From the NCBI GenBank assembly GCA_036399695.1, contig DASWMP010000294.1, forward strand, positions 1 to 64,000: DNA of 64,000 bases. Direction: 5' to 3'. Each line of letters opens with the position of its first letter. Position 1 is the first letter of the stretch. The notes beneath the pieces are model-generated. The model saw nothing but the letters and a program-made list of their open reading frames with translations. It searched no databases and had not been told where the DNA came from. Below, in pieces: positions 58,622 to 64,000 of the stretch. This DNA is from DASVEE01 sp036399695 (GTDB lineage: Bacteria > Acidobacteriota > Thermoanaerobaculia > Gp7-AA8). Position numbers and translations under genes: made by a program.

Positions 58622-61600
58622 CTACGCCGCGATGCGGCGCAGCAGCTCGTCGATCGCGTCGATCACTTTCGGGCCGTGCTCGCGCAGGGGGAACGAGAGC
58701 ACGCCGTTGGGTGAGAACTTCACCTGCGGGTTTTCGCCGATCAGTTCGAGCAGGCGGTTCGGATCGATCTTCGCGGTCGGCGTCAGCTTCATCACCGCGC
58801 GGGCGCCTTCGCGCACGACCGAGATCACGCCGATGCGTTTCGCGTACTGCTTCACGCGTACGAAGTGGAGCAGCGCGTCGACGTTCGGCGGCAGCGCGCC
58901 GAAGCGGTCGCGCAGCTCGTTGCGGATCTCCTCGATGCGCTCGTTCGTAGTCGCGGAGGCGATCTTCTTATAGAACGTCATGCGCAGGTTCTCGTCGGCG
59001 ATGTAGTCGTGCGGGATGTAGATGTCGACGCCGAGATTCATCGAGGTCTCGACTTCCTCCTCGATCTTTTCCCCCTTCATCTCGCGGATCGCTTCCTCGA
59101 GCAGCTTCGTGTACATCTCGAAGCCGACCGCCGCGATCTCGCCCGACTGCTCGCCGCCGAGGATGTTGCCGGCGCCACGGATCTCGAGGTCACGCGCCGC
59201 GATGCGGAAGCCAGCACCGAGGTCGGAGAACTCCTGAATGGCCGAGAGCCGCTTACGCGCGTCGCTCGTCAGCACGCGATCGCTCGGCACCAGCAGGTAG
59301 CAGAACGCCAGCCGGTCGCTGCGTCCCACACGGCCGCGCAACTGGTAGAGCTGCGACAGGCCGAAGCGCTCCGCGTGATTGATGAGGATCGTGTTGCAGG
59401 CGGGGATGTCGATGCCGTTCTCGATGATCGTCGTCGCCAGCAGCACGTCGTACTCCCGGTTGATGAACGAGAGCATGGCCCGCTCCAGCTCACGCTCTTC
59501 CATCTGTCCATGGCCGACGATCACCTTCAGCCCCGGCACCACCTTCTCGAGGTACTCCTTCATCGCGTAAATCGACTCGACGCGGTTGTGGACGAAGAAG
59601 ACCTGTCCGCCGCGGTCGATCTCGAACTCGATGGCCTCGCGGATGAAGTCGTCGTTGAACGGCACCACCGCCGTCTGGATGGCCAGGCGATCCTTCGGCG
59701 GCGTTTCGATGACGGAGATGTCGCGGATGCCGACGAGCGACATGTGAAGTGTGCGGGGGATCGGCGTCGCCGACATGGCCAACACGTCCACCGACTTCTT
59801 GATCGACTTGAGCTTCTCTTTCTGCGCGACGCCGAAACGCTGCTCTTCGTCGATGATCAGCAGGCCGAGGTCCTTCCAGGCGACGTCCTTGGAAAGGATG
59901 CGGTGGGTGCCGATGAGGACGTCGATCTCACCCACTTCGACTTTGCGCAGGATCTCCTTCTGCTCCTTCGCGCCGTAGTAGCGCGAAAGCAGCTCGATGG
60001 TCACGGGAAACGACGCGAAGCGGCGGAGAAACGTGCGGTAATGCTGAAACGCGAGCACGGTCGTCGGCGCCAGCACCGCCACCTGCTTCCCATCCATCAC
60101 CGACTTGAAGGCGGCCCGCATCGCCACTTCAGTCTTGCCATAGCCGACATCGCCGCACAGCAGGCGGTCCATCGGTTTGCGCGATTCCATGTCGGACTTC
60201 AGATCCTCGATCGCGCTCTGCTGGTCTTCCGTCTCGTCGAACTCGAACGCATCCTCGAACTCGAACTGCCACGGTGAGTCCTTGCTGAAGGCGTGGCCGT
60301 AGACCATCTGCCGCGTCGCGTAGAGCTTGAGGAGCTCGTCCGCCATGTCGCGCATGGCCTTCTTGACCGACGCCTTCGTGCGCGCCCACGACGTGCCGCC
60401 GAGCTTGTCGAGCTTCGGCTGCGCTTCCTCACCGGCGGTGTAACGCTGGATCAGGTTCAGGTTCTCCATCGGCATCAGCAGCTTCCCGCCGCCGGAGTAC
60501 TCGATCTCCATCACCTCGCGCTCTGTGTCGCCGAACGGGATGCGCTGCAGCCCCCGGAAACGCCCGACGCCGTGATCGACGTGCACGATGTGGTCGCCGA
60601 CCTTCAGGTCGCGCAGATCCGAAACGAATGCCTCGGACTTGCACTTCTTGCCGCCGATGCGCGTCGACGTCGGCGGCTCGAACAGGTCCCATTCCGAGAA
60701 GAGCGTCAGATTCAGTTCGTCGAACGAGAAGCCGCGCGCGAGGTTGCCGTTCGTCACTACGAGCTCGCCGCCCGGCGCGTCGGCATCGACCGCGAACGGG
60801 ACGTCGAACTCCTTCAGCAGCCGCTCGATTTTTTCGCGGCCGCCTTTGGTCGCGGCCAGGAAAACCTGCTGCCGTCCTGCGTTGTGCCCGGACGTCAAAT
60901 CGGTCGTGAACTCGCTGAGGCGGTTCGTGTAGCGATCAGTGGTCGTCGCGTGCATCCGCAGCTCGTCGAATTCCTTGGTGGCGATGTGCACTTCCGACAG
61001 CGCGACGCGCGCGCGGCCGAGGAACTGGAGGATGTCGGCGGCGGGAGCGACGATGCGTTCCGGCGCGTAGACGGCGCGTCCCTTTTCAGCGGCCGCCTCG
61101 TACTCGTTGCGCAGGAGTCCTTCGTATTTCGTGATCGTCGTGGTGATGTGGTCGGGCTCGATGAGCACGAGGTCGAAATCGGCGATGGTCTCGGCCAGCG
61201 TGATGCTCTCGACCGCCACCGGTACGTAGTGCTCCACGCCCGGAAACGTCCCGTTCTCGTTCAACTTGTCGATCTTGTCCGCGACGTCCCGTTTGAACAG
61301 CGGGTCCATGAAGTCGAGCGACAGCCGCTTGGCGAGCGCGGTGCGCGTTTCCTTCGTCACCGGGAACTGCGCCATCGGATACACCATCACCGCCCCGCTC
61401 GGCTCCTCGGAGCGCTGCGTCTCGACGTCGAACCACCGCAACGTGTCGATCGTGTCGCCGAACAGCTCCACGCGTACCGGCTTCGGCGCCGTCGGCGGAA
61501 AGAGATCGAGGATGCCGCCGCGAAAGGCGAATTCACCGACTTCGCCGACCAGATCGGTACGCACGAATCCGTTCTCGACGAGCGACTGCATCAGCTCCCG

Positions 61601-62053
61601 CAAATCGAGCTCGTCTCCTTCGGCCAGCCGCAGAATGCGTTTCCGGAACGCCTCGGGCTTCGGCAGCCGCTCATACAACGCCCGAGCCGGGACGATCAGC
61701 AGATCCGCCGTCCGATCCATGAGCATCCCGAGCGCACGGATCTCCTCCCGCACCACACCCAACGACGGCGCGAGCTCCTGGTATGGCGAGAGCGACGGTG
61801 CCGGATAGACGGAGACGCAATGTGCATCGCGGCTGAACAGCCGCAGCGCGGTCTCCAGATCCGCGAGCGCCGCATCGCTCGGGACGATGACGGCGATCCG
61901 CCGCCTCGTCGTCTCCTGCAACGTCGCCAGCAGCAGCGCCCGCGCCTCGACCGGCACCCCCGTCACTTCATAGCGACGCTCCCCCTCGATGAGCCGGCGA
62001 AAGGAAGGATGCGCGGCAAGCTGCCGCCGCAGGTGCTCGATAAGACGCGACAT
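58622..62053 (-). CDS. mfd: Transcription-repair coupling factor Mfd
   Basis: This 1143-residue protein has a UvrB-homology N-terminus (FRRLIEGERRYEVTGVPVEARALLLATLQE; VFPAPSLSPY-like YPAPSLSPYQE), the RNA polymerase-interaction domain (VGDHIVHVDHGVGRFRGLQRI) and a RecG-like motor. The motor has Walker A DVGYGKTE, DEEQRFG and the RVGRSDRLAFCYLL region, and a C-terminal TRCF domain follows. It removes stalled RNA polymerase at DNA lesions and recruits UvrA. Length is normal. It is preceded by a RepG palindrome and followed by a RepB copy. Confidence 0.97.
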   Translation of the reverse strand: MSRLIEHLRRQLAAHPSFRRLIEGERRYEVTGVPVEARALLLATLQETTRRRIAVIVPSDAALADLETALRLFSRDAHCVSVYPAPSLSPYQELAPSLGVVREEIRALGMLMDRTADLLIVPARALYERLPKPEAFRKRILRLAEGDELDLRELMQSLVENGFVRTDLVGEVGEFAFRGGILDLFPPTAPKPVRVELFGDTIDTLRWFDVETQRSEEPSGAVMVYPMAQFPVTKETRTALAKRLSLDFMDPLFKRDVADKIDKLNENGTFPGVEHYVPVAVESITLAETIADFDLVLIEPDHITTTITKYEGLLRNEYEAAAEKGRAVYAPERIVAPAADILQFLGRARVALSEVHIATKEFDELRMHATTTDRYTNRLSEFTTDLTSGHNAGRQQVFLAATKGGREKIERLLKEFDVPFAVDADAPGGELVVTNGNLARGFSFDELNLTLFSEWDLFEPPTSTRIGGKKCKSEAFVSDLRDLKVGDHIVHVDHGVGRFRGLQRIPFGDTEREVMEIEYSGGGKLLMPMENLNLIQRYTAGEEAQPKLDKLGGTSWARTKASVKKAMRDMADELLKLYATRQMVYGHAFSKDSPWQFEFEDAFEFDETEDQQSAIEDLKSDMESRKPMDRLLCGDVGYGKTEVAMRAAFKSVMDGKQVAVLAPTTVLAFQHYRTFLRRFASFPVTIELLSRYYGAKEQKEILRKVEVGEIDVLIGTHRILSKDVAWKDLGLLIIDEEQRFGVAQKEKLKSIKKSVDVLAMSATPIPRTLHMSLVGIRDISVIETPPKDRLAIQTAVVPFNDDFIREAIEFEIDRGGQVFFVHNRVESIYAMKEYLEKVVPGLKVIVGHGQMEERELERAMLSFINREYDVLLATTIIENGIDIPACNTILINHAERFGLSQLYQLRGRVGRSDRLAFCYLLVPSDRVLTSDARKRLSAIQEFSDLGAGFRIAARDLEIRGAGNILGGEQSGEIAAVGFEMYTKLLEEAIREMKGEKIEEEVETSMNLGVDIYIPHDYIADENLRMTFYKKIASATTNERIEEIRNELRDRFGALPPNVDALLHFVRVKQYAKRIGVISVVREGARAVMKLTPTAKIDPNRLLELIGENPQVKFSPNGVLSFPLREHGPKVIDAIDELLRRIAA

Positions 62054-62078
62054 CGCGGCGTGATTCTACTCGGACGCG

Positions 62079-62216
62079 GATGACGGGGAGGCCTCCGGCG
62101 GGCGGGGCGGGCACGGCCCGCGGCCGTTTCTTGGCCAAGCCTCAGTCGAGCCTGCGTACGACGCGGTGCGTCGAGCCTGAGGCAACAAACGGCGCCGCCG
62201 GTCGTCTCCCCTCCGC
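62079..62216. repeat. RepG palindrome, second copy
   Basis: GGGGAGGCCTCCGGCGGGCG and GGGCACGGCCCGCGGCCGTTT on the left pair with AAACGGCGCCGCCGGTCGTCTCCCC on the right, around a centre that repeats GCCTCAGTCGAGCC / GTCGAGCCTGAGGC. The right arm has lost several bases compared with the copy at 33563. Confidence 0.75.
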
Positions 62217-62221
62217 GTGGA

Positions 62222-63625
62222 TCATGGTGCGAAGTAGCCCTTGATCGTTCGCGCCGAGAGATTCTTCTCCTTGAGTACGACCCGTACGTTGCGCCATTCG
62301 TTGGACTGGCCGATGTCCGTCACCTGATAAAGGATGGCGAACTGGGCGCGGAGGTCCTTCTCGATTTCGTGATATTTCTTCACCAGATCCTGCTGCTCTG
62401 CCGCCACCGCCACGAAACCGCCGGTCTCCGCGGCGAGGTACTTGAGCTGCTCCAGCTCCTTCGGCTTCGTCAGGTCCGTGGCGTAGGCGATGAAGTAGAT
62501 CGGAATCCCGGCCTGACGGGCCGTTTGCGACGCCTCGTCGAACGAGGCGATGGACGCCGTGTCGCTGCCGTCCGTCATGATGACGATGGCGCGGCGGCGT
62601 TTCTCGTCCTGCAGCTCGCGGACCGCGCTCTGGATCGCGTCGTAGAGTGCGGTCCGTCCGCGCGGTTTTATTGCCTGGAGCGCGGCTGCGACTGCCGTGC
62701 TGTCGTCGGTGAGCGGTTGCGCGCGGCGCGGTACGTCCTGCACCGCCGTCAGGCTGCAGCGGTCCCCTTTGCGCAGCGTCTTCTCGATGAAGGAGGTTGC
62801 GGCCTTCGAGACGTTCTCCATTTCGTACGTCATCGAGGCTGACGCATCGAGCAGCAGCGCGATCGAGATCGGCTGATCGAAGGCCTTCCCGAACTCGATG
62901 ATCTTTCCTTCCGCGCCGTTGTCGACGATCTTGAAGTACGACTGATCGACGTGATCCTGCGTGACGCCGTTCCGGTCGACCACCGAGACGAAGATCGGCA
63001 CCGTACGCACCGCGATTTCCTGCGTCACGATGGCAGCGTTGTCCGACCAGAAGTCGGCCGCCTCGTCGCCACCTTTCGTCTTCGCCGTCACCTGCACGAA
63101 GCCGGTGCGCAGGATTTCCGGCGCTGGCTCGAATTGATACGGCTTCGTCGTCGACTCCGACACCACGCGGCCGTTGTCCCAGAGCTGCACGACTTGGATG
63201 GGATCGTCGTCCCTCGCCGTCGTCACCGCCTCGAACGTCTTCTCATCGAGGCGCTTCAGCCGGACCGTCAGCGGCAGGTGACCCTTATTGATCGTTTCGC
63301 TCCACTGCACCCGCTTTTTCTGCGGGGTGATAGCCGTGACCGTGATCTTGTGCTCGATCGGCGTGGCACCGAAATCGACCACGACACGGTAGGGAGAGTG
63401 CAGTCCCTCGGCGATTTTCTGACCGTCGACCGTGATCGTCACCTTCCCGCTGTCGAAGCCGGGGTCGACCGTAAGATCGATGACGCCGGTATAGAGCTGC
63501 CCTCGCGTGGCGTTCTGATCGGCGCGGCTGAGGAGCAGTTGCGTCGAGGCGCTCGCGGTAGAGAAAGGGAGCGTAATGACAAGAGAGAGGAGGAAAAGCT
63601 GACCGAACCGTTTTTTTGCTGACAT
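62222..63625 (-). CDS. VWFA-domain protein of the type common in Acidobacteria, secreted
   Basis: This 467-residue protein has a signal peptide (about 1-26), an N-terminal Ig-like sandwich (LTVDPGFDSGKVTITVDGQKIAEG), a middle beta domain and a von Willebrand A domain (about 250-430). The MIDAS metal site reads LLLDASASM (DxSxS), with TDGSDTAS supplying the later Asp. The placement of a short extracellular IFVSVVDRNG segment before the VWA domain matches the VWFA-related family abundant in Acidobacteria. It probably binds a protein ligand in the periplasm or at the surface. No chaperone or ATPase gene accompanies it. Confidence 0.85.
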   Translation of the reverse strand: MSAKKRFGQLFLLSLVITLPFSTASASTQLLLSRADQNATRGQLYTGVIDLTVDPGFDSGKVTITVDGQKIAEGLHSPYRVVVDFGATPIEHKITVTAITPQKKRVQWSETINKGHLPLTVRLKRLDEKTFEAVTTARDDDPIQVVQLWDNGRVVSESTTKPYQFEPAPEILRTGFVQVTAKTKGGDEAADFWSDNAAIVTQEIAVRTVPIFVSVVDRNGVTQDHVDQSYFKIVDNGAEGKIIEFGKAFDQPISIALLLDASASMTYEMENVSKAATSFIEKTLRKGDRCSLTAVQDVPRRAQPLTDDSTAVAAALQAIKPRGRTALYDAIQSAVRELQDEKRRRAIVIMTDGSDTASIASFDEASQTARQAGIPIYFIAYATDLTKPKELEQLKYLAAETGGFVAVAAEQQDLVKKYHEIEKDLRAQFAILYQVTDIGQSNEWRNVRVVLKEKNLSARTIKGYFAP

Positions 63626-64000
63626 GTTCCCGCCCTGAGCTGGACCGCCTCGTTCGGGCGAGGCGATCTACAAGTCGCGTCTCACGCCAAGCGCCTACTC
63701 CACGTAGTGTGCCAGTTGAGGGCTCGGGGCCCGGGGCCCGGGGCGCAGTGGGTCTCAGGCGCGAGGTAAGGGGGACGGGCACCTGAGCCCTGGCCAATCT
63801 CGGAGTGCGGTGGCGGAGGAGGCGGTTTTGGCCTCGGTAGCTACCGCTCCGTTACACGTGTATCAGAGGGTGGCTCGATGAAGCTCGCCACCGCATTCGT
63901 TTTCTCGGCTTAGCCGCCCCCGGAACCCCGCGTCTGACCCCCAACCGGGCCCTGGGCCCCGGGCTCCGATCCCTTCTCATAGATCCTCCGATACTCGAAC
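63626..64000. repeat. Nested RepF arms around a RepB copy at the window edge
   Basis: RepF left arm (63717-63793, GGCTCGGGGCCCGGGGCCC) and right arm (63915-63977, GTCTGACCCCCAACCGGGCC then CTGGGCCCCGGGCTCCGATC) enclose a RepB element (63797-63899, CTCGGAGTGCGGTGGCGGAG ... TACACGTGTA ... CTCGCCACCGCATTCG). The last 23 bases and the first 90 contain no recognised gene. Confidence 0.75.

Overview
The window is a GC-rich bacterial chromosome segment with 49 protein genes on both strands and no phage, plasmid or rRNA/tRNA genes that I could recognise. The gene set suggests an acidobacterium (Acidobacteriota, perhaps Thermoanaerobaculia or a relative). It includes a VWFA protein of the type common in that phylum, a DUF5916 outer-membrane protein, an OPT transporter, an S9 prolyl oligopeptidase, kinase fusion proteins, and core genes in ordinary Gram-negative arrangements (dnaG-rpoD; rpsF-rpsR-DUF2232-rplI). 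The phylum assignment is inference.

Layout. 0.25-5.9 kb is a surface-glycan cluster: WlbB- and WlbA-type enzymes of diacetamido-uronic acid synthesis, an SDR sugar epimerase, a FemAB/GNAT-like transferase, a glycosyltransferase and a formyltransferase. 5.9-6.4 kb is non-coding, with a strong leftward terminator and a 13-codon small ORF candidate. 6.4-11.8 kb has a secreted cupredoxin next to a membrane receptor kinase with a degenerate cyclase domain, and small envelope proteins. 11.8-18.7 kb is rpoD, dnaG, mutS2 and rpsU (all leftward). 18.9-24.4 kb has a prolyl oligopeptidase, a B12 radical SAM protein, uridine kinase with a zinc-ribbon partner, and an alkaline phosphatase. 24.6-31.0 kb is a complete TetR-regulated RND efflux operon. 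31.5-37.2 kb has a pseudokinase-TonB fusion, mltG, ruvX, pilT and a zinc-ribbon/pseudo-receiver protein. 37.5-44.5 kb has a long Lhr helicase, an OPT transporter and a DinB protein. 44.6-49.8 kb has DUF5916 and the rpsF-rpsR-DUF2232-rplI operon. 49.9-55.7 kb has a methyltransferase, rhomboid, SDR, ilvE, radC and a sirtuin. 55.8-63.6 kb has two parvulin chaperones, a small secreted protein, mfd and a VWA protein.

The most unusual property is the intergenic DNA. Nearly every larger gap holds an imperfect palindrome from one of at least eight families, here called RepA to RepH. RepA has the core GGACAGACACTCYTGTCTGT (10 copies). RepB is a long hairpin with GCGGTGGCG arms around TACACGT. RepC is a group of palindromes whose arms are built from short tandem units. 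RepD carries TCATCCCGAGCG. RepE carries GGGACCGATGGGACAGATG. RepF carries GGGTCTGACCCCC and GAGCCCCGGGCCCTGATCCC. RepG carries CCTCCGGCGGGCGGGCAC. RepH carries GGAGCGAAGCGACGAAG. There are also two 21-bp tandem arrays, each close upstream of a RepA copy. One RepE copy lies in frame inside the Lhr helicase gene, two others provide the stop codons of neighbouring genes, and one RepB copy forms the terminator of the parvulin genes. No transposase or RAYT gene is present in the window to explain them.
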